Shown: positions 1 to 8,672 of the stretch, one piece after another
Position numbering within the stretch: the first letter of the stretch is position 1
How the letters are laid out: every line of letters begins with the position of its first letter
From: Stutzerimonas stutzeri
GTDB lineage: Bacteria; Pseudomonadota; Gammaproteobacteria; Pseudomonadales; Pseudomonadaceae
Reading direction: 5' to 3'
DNA length: 50,817 nt
Assembly (NCBI RefSeq): GCF_024448935.1
Contig: NZ_JAMOIE010000027.1
Coordinates: forward strand, 1-50,817
The notes under the pieces: generated by a model
Databases searched by the model: none
Told to the model about the DNA's origin: nothing
What the model saw: the letters and a program-made list of their open reading frames with translations, nothing else
Made by a program: the position numbers and the translations under genes

Positions 1-252
1 GGGACGATTTATTCGCCCGATGTTATGCGGCGCCTTAGGCGAATGAATTCGCCCCTACAAATGCACCTGCGCTTGGTTTCAAGAAGATGCCATGAACAGA
101 TCCCGGCCCCGTAGGGGCGAATTTATTCGCCGATGTTATGCGGCGCCTCAGGGCGAACGGATTCGCCCATACAAAAGCACCTGCGCCTGGTTTCAAGAAG
201 ATGCCATGCACAGATCTCGGCCCCGTAGGGGCGAATTTATTCGCCCGATGTT
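1..252. repeat. Tandem ~114-bp repeat with REP-like palindromes
   Basis: The stretch before nirD is built of about two and a fifth copies of a unit of roughly 114 bp; the same GTAGGGGCGAATTTATTCGCC core begins near 111 and again at 225, and the first copy starts at or before base 1. Each full unit holds two palindromes, a GGGGCGAAT-type one and a second GGCGAA...TTCGCC one (38-55 and 151-168), linked by the same tail (61-110 and 175-224). This arrangement resembles Pseudomonas REP doublets. It lies between the presumed nirB (outside the window) and nirD. I see no gene here; the short open frame across it is made of repeat sequence. Confidence 0.8.
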
Positions 253-320
253 CCGCAGGGAATTCAGCCCGGAAAATGAGGGAAAAGCTGCTTGATTAAC
301 CGAATCGCGAGGAAACAGCC

Positions 321-647
321 ATGAAATGGTTCGATATCTGCTCCCTGGACGAGATCAACCCACTCGGCGCACGCATCGTTGCCGGGCCGAAGGGTGACAT
401 CGCAGTCTTCCGCACCGCCGACGATCAGGTGTTCGCGCTGGACGACCGCTGCCCGCACAAGGGCGGCCCGCTGTCCCAGGGCATCGTCTTCGGCAAGCAG
501 GTCGCCTGCCCGCTGCACAACTGGCAGATCAACCTCGATAGCGGCGAAGCCGTGGCGCCTGACGTTGGCTGCGCGCATCGCCATGAAGCACGGGTCGAGA
601 ACGGCCGCGTGCTGCTTTCCCTGAACAGCGCAACCGAGTGCGCCTGA
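321..647 (+). CDS. nirD: Nitrite reductase (NADH) small subunit NirD, Rieske type
   Basis: Small subunit of the cytoplasmic assimilatory NADH nitrite reductase, which reduces nitrite to ammonium together with NirB. The 108-residue protein is a single Rieske-like domain. The two cluster-binding pairs are present: Cys44/His46 in CPHKGGPL and Cys63/His66 in CPLHNW, so a [2Fe-2S] centre is expected, unlike E. coli NirD, which lacks the ligands. The start at 321 is preceded by a GAGGAA ribosome site. nasA follows after 22 bp in the same direction, which fits a nirB-nirD-nasA operon; nirB would lie to the left, beyond the repeat. Length and motifs make the call firm. Confidence 0.93.
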   Translation: MKWFDICSLDEINPLGARIVAGPKGDIAVFRTADDQVFALDDRCPHKGGPLSQGIVFGKQVACPLHNWQINLDSGEAVAPDVGCAHRHEARVENGRVLLSLNSATECA

Positions 648-669
648 GCGCACGGAGAGCCAGCCCCAG

Positions 670-3393
670 ATGAACGAATTGTCAGTAGATGACGCCATGC
701 GCCAGACAACCGCTTCGACCTGCTGCTATTGCGGCGTAGGTTGCGGCGTGCTGATCGAGCACGACGGCGAGCGCATCCTCGATGTCGCCGGCGACCCGAA
801 CCATCCCGCCAACTTCGGCAAGCTGTGCAGCAAAGGTGCGACCCTGCACCTGACCGGCGACCTGGACGCCCGCGCGCACTACCCCGAACTGCGCCTGGGC
901 AAAGGTCTGGCCCGCGCACGCACCGATTGGGGCAGCGCCCTGGACCACGCCGCCAATGTATTCGCCGAAACCATCGCCGAACACGGCCCGGACAGCGTCG
1001 CCTTCTACATCTCCGGCCAGTTGCTGACCGAGGACTATTACGCCTTCAACAAGCTCGCCCGCGCGCTGGTCGGCACCAACAACATCGATTCGAACTCGCG
1101 GCTGTGCATGTCGTCCGCCGTGGTCGGCTACAAGCGCAGCCTCGGCGCCGACGCCCCGCCGTGCAGCTACGAGGACATCGAGCAGAGCGACTGCCTGCTG
1201 ATCGTCGGCAGCAACATGGCCTATGCCCATCCGGTGCTGTTCCGTCGCCTCGAAAAAGCCAAGGCCGAGCGCCCGGAGATGAAGGTCATCGTCGTCGATC
1301 CACGACGCACCGTCACCTGCGACCTGGCCGACCTGCACCTGGCGATTCTGCCAGGGACCGACGTTGCGCTGTTCCACGGCATGCTGCACATCCTGCTGTG
1401 GGAAGGCTGGATCGATCGCAATTTCATCGAGGCCCACACCGATGGCTTCGATGAGCTGAAAAGCATGGTGCGCGACTACAATCCGGCCATGGTGGCGGAC
1501 CTCTGCGGCATCGGCATTGATGAACTGCAGACCACCGCCCGCCTCATCGGCACGTCGAACAGCTTCCTCTCGCTCTGGTGCATGGGCCTCAACCAGTCCA
1601 CCGCCGGCAGCGCCAAGAACAGTGCGCTGATCAACCTGCACCTGGCTACCGGCCAGATCGGCAAGCCCAGCGCCGGGCCCTTCTCCCTGACCGGCCAGCC
1701 CAACGCCATGGGTGGCCGCGAAACGGGCAGTCTGTCCAACCTGTTGCCTGGACATCGCGAGGTGGGCGATGCCGCGCATCGAGCCGAAGTCGCCGACTAC
1801 TGGGGCGTACCGGCCCTGCCGGATGCCCCCGGTCTGTCGGCCATCGAACTGTTCGACGCCGTGCACAGCGGGCGGATCAAGGCGCTGTGGATCGCCTGTA
1901 CCAACCCGGCGCAGTCCATGCCGGACCAGCAGAAGATTCACCAAGCCCTCGCGGCCTGCCCCTTCGTGGTGGTGCAGGAGGCCTTTTTCACCACCGAAAC
2001 CTGTCGCTACGCCGACCTGCTTCTGCCCGCCGCCAGCTGGGGCGAGAAGGAAGGCACCGTGACCAACTCGGAGCGCCGCGTCAGCCACGTGCGCTCCGCC
2101 ATCGCTGCGCCAGGCGAGGCGCGCGCCGACTGGTCGATCACCTGCGATTTCGCCCGCCGGTTGGAAAAGTTGATGCGCCCCGGCCAGCCCAGCCTGTTCG
2201 CGCTCGACACGCCGTCATCAATATTCGACGAATACAAGCGCCTGACCGCAGGCCGAGATCTTGATCTGTCCGGCCTCAGCCATGCACTGATCGACCGCCT
2301 CGGCCCGCAGCAATGGCCCTTCCCGGCCGGCAGCCAGCAAGGCACACCGCGGCTCTACGGCGACGGCGTGTTCCCCACCGACAATGGCCGCGCGCGCTTT
2401 CTCGCCGAGCAGTACCAGACGCCGAAAGAACGACGCGAGGCGCGCTTCCCGCTCACGCTGAACACCGGCCGCCTGCGCGATCACTGGCACGGCATGAGCC
2501 GCACCGGCACCGCGGCGCGCCTGTTCGGCCACGTCGAGCAAGCGCTGCTCGGCATGAGCGCCGACGACATGCGCCGACGCCGACTGCTCGACGGCCAACT
2601 GGTCAAGGTCCGCAGCCGCCGTGGCGAGCTGCTGTTGCCGGTGCACAAGGACGACAGCCTGCGGCCCGGCCAGACCTTCATGCCGATGCACTGGGGTGAT
2701 CGCTTCCTCAAGGGGATGGGCGTGAATGTGCTGACGCTGCCCGCCTTCGACCCGATCTCCAAACAACCGGAGCTCAAGCATGCCGGCATCGAAGTGGAAA
2801 AGGTCGACCTGCCCTGGCAGTTCTTCGCGCTCGTCGAAGGCTCGGTGCAGAAGCGCTTCGAGTCCCTGCGCCCATTATTCGAAGGCTTCGCCTATGCCAG
2901 CTTCAGCCTGACCGGGCGAGACCGTTCCGCGCTGGTCATCCGCGCCGCCTGTCACGAAGCTCCGGATGCGGCGCAACTGGCGCAGATCGAACAACTGCTG
3001 GGGCTGGATGAAGGCCCGGTGGTGGCTTACGACGACCCACGACGTGCGGTCGGCAAGCGGGTGCGTATCGAGGAGGGTCGCATCGTCGCCCTCAGCCTGT
3101 CCGGCGAAACCGCCGCACGCGACTGGCTGAAGCAGCTCTGGCAGGACGGCACGGCCGATCAGGCGTTGCGCCGCTGGCTGCTGGCACCGCTGAGCACGCC
3201 GCCGGGTGGCGGAGCCCGCACGGCCAAGACCCTGTGCAACTGCATGAACGTCAGCCAGGACGCGATCTGTGCGGGCATCGATCGCGGTCTTGACCTGGAT
3301 GGACTGAAGGGGGCACTGGGCTGCGGCACCAGCTGCGGGTCCTGTGTGCCGGAAATCAAGCGGTTGCTGGTCAAGCACCCGGCTGTCGCTTGA
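670..3393 (+). CDS. nasA: Assimilatory nitrate reductase catalytic subunit NasA
   Basis: Cytoplasmic molybdopterin enzyme that reduces nitrate to nitrite for nitrogen assimilation. The 907-residue protein starts with an N-terminal [4Fe-4S] motif (Cys18-x2-Cys21-x3-Cys25 and Cys53), followed by the molybdopterin oxidoreductase domain and the dinucleotide-binding domain (to about 680). The C-terminal end (about 855-900, CNC ... CGTSCGSC) is a BFD-like [2Fe-2S] domain as in NasA of Klebsiella and Pseudomonas, which accepts electrons from a reductase partner. It has no Tat signal, which separates it from periplasmic NapA. It follows nirD by 22 bp, so nitrate and nitrite reduction are cotranscribed. 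The start at 670 has GGAG about 12 bp upstream; an in-frame ATG at 697 is an alternative. Confidence 0.92.
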   Translation: MNELSVDDAMRQTTASTCCYCGVGCGVLIEHDGERILDVAGDPNHPANFGKLCSKGATLHLTGDLDARAHYPELRLGKGLARARTDWGSALDHAANVFAETIAEHGPDSVAFYISGQLLTEDYYAFNKLARALVGTNNIDSNSRLCMSSAVVGYKRSLGADAPPCSYEDIEQSDCLLIVGSNMAYAHPVLFRRLEKAKAERPEMKVIVVDPRRTVTCDLADLHLAILPGTDVALFHGMLHILLWEGWIDRNFIEAHTDGFDELKSMVRDYNPAMVADLCGIGIDELQTTARLIGTSNSFLSLWCMGLNQSTAGSAKNSALINLHLATGQIGKPSAGPFSLTGQPNAMGGRETGSLSNLLPGHREVGDAAHRAEVADYWGVPALPDAPGLSAIELFDAVHSGRIKALWIACTNPAQSMPDQQKIHQALAACPFVVVQEAFFTTETCRYADLLLPAASWGEKEGTVTNSERRVSHVRSAIAAPGEARADWSITCDFARRLEKLMRPGQPSLFALDTPSSIFDEYKRLTAGRDLDLSGLSHALIDRLGPQQWPFPAGSQQGTPRLYGDGVFPTDNGRARFLAEQYQTPKERREARFPLTLNTGRLRDHWHGMSRTGTAARLFGHVEQALLGMSADDMRRRRLLDGQLVKVRSRRGELLLPVHKDDSLRPGQTFMPMHWGDRFLKGMGVNVLTLPAFDPISKQPELKHAGIEVEKVDLPWQFFALVEGSVQKRFESLRPLFEGFAYASFSLTGRDRSALVIRAACHEAPDAAQLAQIEQLLGLDEGPVVAYDDPRRAVGKRVRIEEGRIVALSLSGETAARDWLKQLWQDGTADQALRRWLLAPLSTPPGGGARTAKTLCNCMNVSQDAICAGIDRGLDLDGLKGALGCGTSCGSCVPEIKRLLVKHPAVA

Positions 3394-3751
3394 AGAAACT
3401 GTTCGAACAGCCGATGCACGGCGCATCGCCGGCCGATCATTGCCGCACCAGAGGTAGCACCATGAGCGCAAAAGCATGAAACAAGCCAATGGCAGCGCGG
3501 CCAGAAGCCGAGCGAGGGGGCAGCACCGATAAGCGGGCTGCAGGCTCAGGATCATGCCGGGTGGCCCGTCGAGAGCCTTTGCGGGCCTCCCCTCGCCGCA
3601 ACCTGAGATGCGCCGATGAAGAAAAAATATTTCAATAAGCTTCCTCGAAAACATGTACGCGCACTTTCTATGGGCATAGTATGTGCACCCATCACAAGGT
3701 TGCGGCGCTTCGCCGCAGCTGCAATACAGCCGTTCCGCTGAGGAGTCCGGC
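3394..3751. other. nasA-nuoA intergenic region
   Basis: About 360 bp without a convincing gene. A short reading frame MSAKA-stop begins at 3462 behind an AGAGG-like ribosome site; cobA, which follows nasA in P. aeruginosa as I recall, begins with the same residues, so this may be a truncated cobA start. A GGCCCGT/GCGGGCC stem lies at 3563-3587, but it has no run of T. The AT-rich stretch from about 3615 to 3690 (AAAAAATATTT, then CATAGTATG) is the most likely place for the nuo promoter. I cannot place exact -35 and -10 boxes. Confidence 0.5.
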
Positions 3752-4159
3752 ATGTCCGATGTCAGTCTGTCCCACAACTGGGGCTTCGCGGTATTTCTTC
3801 TGGGCGTCTTCGCGCTGTGCGCGTTCATGCTCGGCGCTTCCAGCCTGCTCGGCAGCAAGGCCTGGGGTCGCGCCAAGAACGAACCTTTCGAGTCCGGCAT
3901 TTTGCCCACGGGCAATGCGCGGCTGCGTTTTTCCGCAAAATTCTATCTGGTCGCGATGCTCTTCGTGATCTTCGACGTTGAAGCCCTATATCTCTTTGCC
4001 TGGGCTGTCTCGGTACGCGAAAGCGGCTGGGCGGGCCTCATTGAAGCTACCGTATTCATAGCAATTCTGTTGGCGGGTCTTGTCTACCTTTGGCGGGTGG
4101 GTGCGCTCGATTGGGCGCCATCCAGCCGTCGCGAGCGACAGGCGAAGCTAAAACAATGA
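3752..4159 (+). CDS. nuoA: NADH-quinone oxidoreductase subunit A
   Basis: Membrane subunit of complex I, at the junction between the peripheral and membrane arms. The 135-residue protein has three hydrophobic segments and the conserved NEPFESGI and [19 protein letters not shown] stretches typical of NuoA/ND3. The ATG at 3752 was chosen over an in-frame ATG at 3683 because AGGAG lies 11 bp before it and the length then equals that of the family. It opens a 13-gene operon; nuoB follows after 10 bp. Confidence 0.96.
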   Translation: MSDVSLSHNWGFAVFLLGVFALCAFMLGASSLLGSKAWGRAKNEPFESGILPTGNARLRFSAKFYLVAMLFVIFDVEALYLFAWAVSVRESGWAGLIEATVFIAILLAGLVYLWRVGALDWAPSSRRERQAKLKQ

Positions 4160-4169
4160 GGCTCTTCGC

Positions 4170-4844
4170 ATGCAATACAAACTTACCCGGATCGATCCGG
4201 ATGCGGTCAGTGACCGTTATCCGGTCGGCCAGCAGGAGACTGTTGCCGATCCATTAGAAGACCAGGTTCATCGCAACATCTACATGGGCAAGCTGGAAGA
4301 CGTGCTGAGTGGCGCGGTCAACTGGGGGCGCAAGCATTCCCTCTGGCCGTACAACTTCGGCCTGTCGTGCTGCTATGTGGAGATGACCACTGCCTTCACC
4401 GCGCCTCATGACATCGCTCGCTTCGGCGCCGAGGTCATCCGCGCCTCGCCGCGCCAGGCCGACTTCATGGTCATCGCCGGTACCTGCTTCATCAAGATGG
4501 CACCCGTCATCCAGCGTCTCTACGAACAAATGCTCGAACCCAAGTGGGTCATCTCCATGGGTTCGTGCGCCAACTCCGGTGGTATGTACGACATCTACTC
4601 GGTCGTTCAGGGGGTCGACAAGTTCCTCCCCGTCGACGTCTACATACCCGGCTGCCCGCCCCGCCCCGAGGCGTTCCTGCAAGGTTTGCAACTGTTGCAG
4701 GAATCCATCGGCAAGGAGCGCCGTCCGCTTTCCTGGGTCGTCGGCGATCAAGGCGTCTATCGCGCCGAGATGCCGTCGCAGAAGGAGCAGCGACGCGAAC
4801 AGCGTATCCAGGTCACCAACCTGCGCAGCCCCGACGACGTGTGA
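4170..4844 (+). CDS. nuoB: NADH-quinone oxidoreductase subunit B
   Basis: Peripheral-arm subunit carrying iron-sulfur cluster N2, the last electron carrier before quinone. The N2 ligands are visible: the tandem cysteines Cys67-Cys68 in LSCCYVEM, the cysteine in GSCANSGG and the one in PGCPPRPEA. At 224 residues it matches gammaproteobacterial NuoB. It sits between nuoA and nuoCD, with 62 bp before the latter. Confidence 0.97.
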   Translation: MQYKLTRIDPDAVSDRYPVGQQETVADPLEDQVHRNIYMGKLEDVLSGAVNWGRKHSLWPYNFGLSCCYVEMTTAFTAPHDIARFGAEVIRASPRQADFMVIAGTCFIKMAPVIQRLYEQMLEPKWVISMGSCANSGGMYDIYSVVQGVDKFLPVDVYIPGCPPRPEAFLQGLQLLQESIGKERRPLSWVVGDQGVYRAEMPSQKEQRREQRIQVTNLRSPDDV

Positions 4845-4906
4845 GGCCGGCTTTCCGCCTGGAAAGCCTCTCCACACCCAACCGTTGACCGAAAGCGACC
4901 GAGATC

Positions 4907-6688
4907 ATGACTGCAGGCAATGCGCTGTACATCCCGTCTTACAAGGCTGACGACCCGGATATCGTGGTCGAGCTGAACGCGCGCTTCGGCGCCGAAACCT
5001 TCGCGTTGCAACCCAGCCTGACCGGCATGCCGGTGCTCTGGGTGCCACGCGAAAAGCTCATCGAGGTGCTGGGGTTCCTGCGCCAGGTCAGCAAGCCCTA
5101 CGTAATGCTCTACGACCTGAGCGCCATCGATGAACGCCTGCGCACGAATCGCCGCGGTCTGCCACCTGCCGATTTCAGCGTGTTCTATCAGCTGATGTCG
5201 CTTGAGCGAAACAGCGATGTGATGATCAAGGTCGCGCTCAAGGAAGGTGATCTCAACCTGCCTACCGCCGTCTCCATCTGGCCCAACGCCAACTGGTACG
5301 AGCGCGAAATCTGGGACATGTTCGGCATCACCTTCGAGGGCCATCCGCTCCTCACCCGCATCCTGATGCCGCCAACGTGGGACGGTCACCCCCTGCGCAA
5401 GGATTATCCCGCGCGGGCCACCGAATTCGATCCCTATAGCCTGAACGCCGCCAAGCAGGACCTGGAGCAGGAAGCCCTGCGTTTCAAACCCGAAGACTGG
5501 GGCATGAAGCGTGGCAACGAGCACGAGGACTACATGTTCCTCAACCTCGGCCCCAACCATCCCTCGGCGCACGGCGCGTTCCGCATCATCCTGCAGCTCG
5601 ACGGCGAGGAAATCCTCGATTGCGTCCCCGAGATCGGCTACCACCATCGCGGCGCCGAAAAGATGGCCGAGCGTCAGAGCTGGCACAGTTTCATCCCCTA
5701 TACCGACCGCATCGACTACCTCGGCGGGGTGATGAACAACCTGCCCTATGTGCTGGCCGTGGAGAAACTGGCCGGCATCACCGTGCCGGACCGGGTCGAC
5801 TTCATCCGCGTGATGATGGCCGAGTTCTTCCGCATCCAGAACCACTTGCTGTATCTGGGCACCTACATCCAGGACGTCGGCGCGATGACCCCGGTGTTCT
5901 TTACCTTCACCGACCGCCAGCGCGCCTACGAGGTCATCGAAGCCATCACCGGCTTCCGCATGCACCCGGCCTGGTATCGCATTGGCGGCGTTGCGCATGA
6001 CCTGCCGCGCGGCTGGGACAAGCTGGTTCGCGAATTCCTCGACTGGATGCCCAAGCGCCTGAAGGAATACGAAAAGGCGGCGCTGAAAAACAGCATTCTG
6101 ATCGGCCGCACCAAGGGCGTCGCGGCTTACACCACCAAAGAAGCCCTTGAATGGGGCGTGACCGGCGCAGGCCTGCGCGCCACGGGCCTCGACTTCGACA
6201 TTCGCAAGGCGCGCCCCTACTCCGGCTACCAGCATTTCGACTTTGAAGTGCCGCTGGCCGTCAACGGCGACGCCTATGACCGCTGCATGGTCAAGATGGG
6301 CGAGATGCGCGAGAGCCTGAAGATCATCGAGCAGTGCCTCAAGCACATGCCGGAAGGGCCCTACAAGGCCGACCACCCGCTGACCACACCGCCGCCGAAA
6401 GAGCGCATGCTGCAACACATCGAAACCCTGATCACCCACTTCTTGCAGGTCTCCTGGGGTCCGGTAATGCCGGCCAATGAAAGCTTCCAGATGATCGAAG
6501 CGACCAAGGGCATCAACAGCTATTACCTGACCAGCGACGGCAGCACGATGAGTTACCGCACACGCATCCGCACGCCCAGCTTCCCGCATCTGCAGCAGAT
6601 CCCATCGGTGATTCGCGGCAGCATGATTCCGGACCTGATTGCCTATCTGGGCAGCATCGATTTCGTTATGGCCGACGTGGACCGCTGA
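4907..6688 (+). CDS. nuoCD: NADH-quinone oxidoreductase fused subunit C/D
   Basis: Fusion of the 30-kDa (NuoC) and 49-kDa (NuoD) subunits of the peripheral arm. Residues 1 to about 190 are the NuoC domain, including SVFYQL and the [12 protein letters not shown] signature. From about 205 ([20 protein letters not shown]) to the end is the NuoD domain, which forms most of the quinone site with NuoB; HPSAHG and the GYHHRGAEK stretch are intact. The 593-residue length equals that of the fused protein in E. coli and Pseudomonas. nuoE begins 1 bp after the stop codon. Confidence 0.97.
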   Translation: MTAGNALYIPSYKADDPDIVVELNARFGAETFALQPSLTGMPVLWVPREKLIEVLGFLRQVSKPYVMLYDLSAIDERLRTNRRGLPPADFSVFYQLMSLERNSDVMIKVALKEGDLNLPTAVSIWPNANWYEREIWDMFGITFEGHPLLTRILMPPTWDGHPLRKDYPARATEFDPYSLNAAKQDLEQEALRFKPEDWGMKRGNEHEDYMFLNLGPNHPSAHGAFRIILQLDGEEILDCVPEIGYHHRGAEKMAERQSWHSFIPYTDRIDYLGGVMNNLPYVLAVEKLAGITVPDRVDFIRVMMAEFFRIQNHLLYLGTYIQDVGAMTPVFFTFTDRQRAYEVIEAITGFRMHPAWYRIGGVAHDLPRGWDKLVREFLDWMPKRLKEYEKAALKNSILIGRTKGVAAYTTKEALEWGVTGAGLRATGLDFDIRKARPYSGYQHFDFEVPLAVNGDAYDRCMVKMGEMRESLKIIEQCLKHMPEGPYKADHPLTTPPPKERMLQHIETLITHFLQVSWGPVMPANESFQMIEATKGINSYYLTSDGSTMSYRTRIRTPSFPHLQQIPSVIRGSMIPDLIAYLGSIDFVMADVDR

Positions 6689-6689
6689 T

Positions 6690-7184
6690 ATGAACACTCT
6701 GATCAAGACTGACTGTTTCTCCCTCAGCGAGACCGAACGCTCGGCCATCGAGCACGAGATGCACCATTACGAAGATCCCCGCGCCGCGTCCATCGAAGCG
6801 CTGAATATCGTCCAGAAGGCCCGTGGCTGGGTGCCTGACGGCGCTTGCGACGCCATCGGCGAAGTCCTCGGCATCCCGGCCAGCGACATCGAAGGGGTCG
6901 CCACTTTCTATAGCCAGATATTCCGCGTGCCGGTGGGCCGCCACATCATCCGTGTCTGCGACAGCATGACCTGCTACATCGGTGGCCACGAGTCGATCCT
7001 CGGCGCCATCGAGCAGGCGCTCGGTATCGCACCGGGCCAGACCACCGACGACAACCGCTTCACGCTGATCCCGGTGTGCTGCCTGGGCAACTGCGACAAG
7101 GCGCCGGCACTGATGATCGATGACGACACCTTCGGCGACGTACAGCCCGGCAGCGTCGGCGCTCTGCTGGAGGCCTATCAATGA
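6690..7184 (+). CDS. nuoE: NADH-quinone oxidoreductase subunit E
   Basis: Soluble subunit of the NADH-dehydrogenase module, carrying [2Fe-2S] cluster N1a. The ligands are seen as CDSMTC and, about 36 residues later, CCLGNC. The ATG at 6690 lies 1 bp after the nuoCD stop and gives 164 residues, the usual size; an in-frame start at 6639 would lie inside nuoCD. The stop overlaps the nuoF start (ATGA), a sign of translational coupling. Confidence 0.96.
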   Translation: MNTLIKTDCFSLSETERSAIEHEMHHYEDPRAASIEALNIVQKARGWVPDGACDAIGEVLGIPASDIEGVATFYSQIFRVPVGRHIIRVCDSMTCYIGGHESILGAIEQALGIAPGQTTDDNRFTLIPVCCLGNCDKAPALMIDDDTFGDVQPGSVGALLEAYQ

Positions 7185-8548
7185 ATCAGCGCAGCGCTAT
7201 GAACATGAAGCTTTCATCCTTCGGCCCGATCAATCGCATCGAACGCCAGGAAGAAACCCATCCGCTGACCTGGCGCCTGCGCGACGACGGCGAACCGGTA
7301 TGGCTCGACGCATATCGGCAGAAGGCCGGCTACGACGCACTGCGCAAGGCGTTGGCCGACATGGCCGAAGCCGACATCGTGCAAACCGTGAAGGACTCAG
7401 GGCTGAAAGGCCGCGGCGGCGCCGGCTTCCCCACCGGTGTGAAGTGGGGCCTGATGCCGGCCGACGAATCACTGAACATCCGCTACCTGCTGTGCAACGC
7501 AGACGAGATGGAGCCCAACACCTGGAAGGACCGCCTGCTCATGGAGCAGCTGCCGCACCTGCTGATCGAAGGCATGATCATCAGCGCCCGCGCACTCAAG
7601 GCCTATCGCGGCTACATCTTCCTGCGCGGCGAATATGTCGATGCGGCGCGCAACCTCTCCCGAGCCATCGACGAAGCGAAAACCGCCGGCCTGCTGGGCA
7701 AGAACATCCTCGGCAGCGGCTTCGATTTCGAGCTGTTCGTCCACACCGGCGCCGGCCGCTACATCTGTGGCGAGGAAACCGCGCTGATCAACTCGCTGGA
7801 AGGCCGCCGCGCCAACCCGCGCGCCAAGCCGCCATTTCCCGCGGCTGTCGGCGTGTGGGGCAAGCCGACCTGCGTCAACAACGTCGAAACCTTGTGCAAC
7901 GTGCCGGCGATCATCGGCAACGGCGTGGACTGGTACAAATCCCTGGCCCGCCCCGGCAGCGAAGACCACGGCAGCAAGCTGATGGGCTTCTCCGGCAAGG
8001 TGAAAAATCCCGGCATCTGGGAACTGCCCTTCGGCATCAGCGCCCGTGAGCTGTTCGAAGACTATGCCGGCGGCATGAAGGACGGCTATAGCCTCAAGTG
8101 CTGGCAGCCCGGCGGGGCCGGCACCGGCTTTCTGCTGCCCGAACACCTCGAAGCGCAGATGTACGCCGGCGGCGTCGCCAAGTTCGGCACGCGCATGGGC
8201 ACCGGTCTGGCACTGGCCGTGGACCATACCGTCAGCATGGTTTCGCTACTACGCAACATGGAAGAGTTCTTCGCCCGCGAGTCCTGTGGCTGGTGCACCC
8301 CCTGCCGCGACGGCCTGCCCTGGAGCGTGAAGACCCTGCGTGCGCTGGAGCGCGGCCAGGGGACCGCTGAGGACCTCGACATTTTGTCACGACTGGTGGA
8401 TTTCCTGGGCCCCGGCAAGACCTTCTGTGCTCATGCGCCCGGCGCAGTAGAGCCGCTGGGCGCCGCCATCAAATATTTCCGCGGCGAGTTCGAGGCGGGC
8501 ATAAGCCAGACGGCAGCTCCCTCCTTGCAGCCGGCGCTGACGAATTGA
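7181..8548 (+). CDS. nuoF: NADH-quinone oxidoreductase subunit F (NADH/FMN binding)
   Basis: Subunit that binds NADH and FMN and carries [4Fe-4S] cluster N3; it is the electron entry point of complex I. Motifs in order: [14 protein letters not shown] (glycine-rich NADH/FMN site), [19 protein letters not shown], and [12 protein letters not shown], which with a later Cys (FCAHAPG) ligates N3. The 455-residue frame starts at the ATGA overlap with nuoE, with GGAGG 7 bp before it. Internal ATGs at 7199 and 7205 are possible starts, and the latter is closer to the P. aeruginosa N terminus as I recall it. Confidence 0.96.
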   Translation: MNQRSAMNMKLSSFGPINRIERQEETHPLTWRLRDDGEPVWLDAYRQKAGYDALRKALADMAEADIVQTVKDSGLKGRGGAGFPTGVKWGLMPADESLNIRYLLCNADEMEPNTWKDRLLMEQLPHLLIEGMIISARALKAYRGYIFLRGEYVDAARNLSRAIDEAKTAGLLGKNILGSGFDFELFVHTGAGRYICGEETALINSLEGRRANPRAKPPFPAAVGVWGKPTCVNNVETLCNVPAIIGNGVDWYKSLARPGSEDHGSKLMGFSGKVKNPGIWELPFGISARELFEDYAGGMKDGYSLKCWQPGGAGTGFLLPEHLEAQMYAGGVAKFGTRMGTGLALAVDHTVSMVSLLRNMEEFFARESCGWCTPCRDGLPWSVKTLRALERGQGTAEDLDILSRLVDFLGPGKTFCAHAPGAVEPLGAAIKYFRGEFEAGISQTAAPSLQPALTN

Positions 8549-8551
8549 AAG

Positions 8552-8618
8552 ACGCTGAAGGCTGGACGCTGGACGAAAAAGCGACTCGAACCTCGTCCAG
8601 CCTCAAGCCTTCAGCCTC
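8552..8618. repeat. Nested inverted repeat in the nuoF-nuoG spacer
   Basis: The 124-bp spacer between nuoF and nuoG can fold into a long hairpin. GCTGAAGGCT (8554-8563) pairs with AGCCTTCAGC (8606-8615), and inside it GCTGGACGA (8568-8576) pairs with TCGTCCAGC (8593-8601). The same word family (GGCTGGA, CTTCAGCC) recurs in the nuoI-nuoJ spacer and near 26680. No T-run follows, so an mRNA-processing or stability element, or simply a genomic repeat, is more likely than a terminator. Confidence 0.75.
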
Positions 8619-8672
8619 AAGCGAAAGATTCCCTTTAGCCAGACCCGCGCAAGCGGATGAGAAGACCTAGAA

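Noticed and set aside
3563-3587. GGCCCGT/GCGGGCC stem as terminator of nasA
   Set aside because: No T-run on either side and only 7 bp; not enough to call.
2875-3915. Minus-strand frame reaching into the nasA-nuoA gap, with a partly hydrophobic stretch
   Set aside because: Covers the ends of nasA and nuoA in antisense, no start signal, no family likeness.
4757-6748. 663-codon minus-strand frame opposite nuoCD
   Set aside because: Antisense shadow of a well-conserved gene; low-complexity His/Val/Asp-rich translation.
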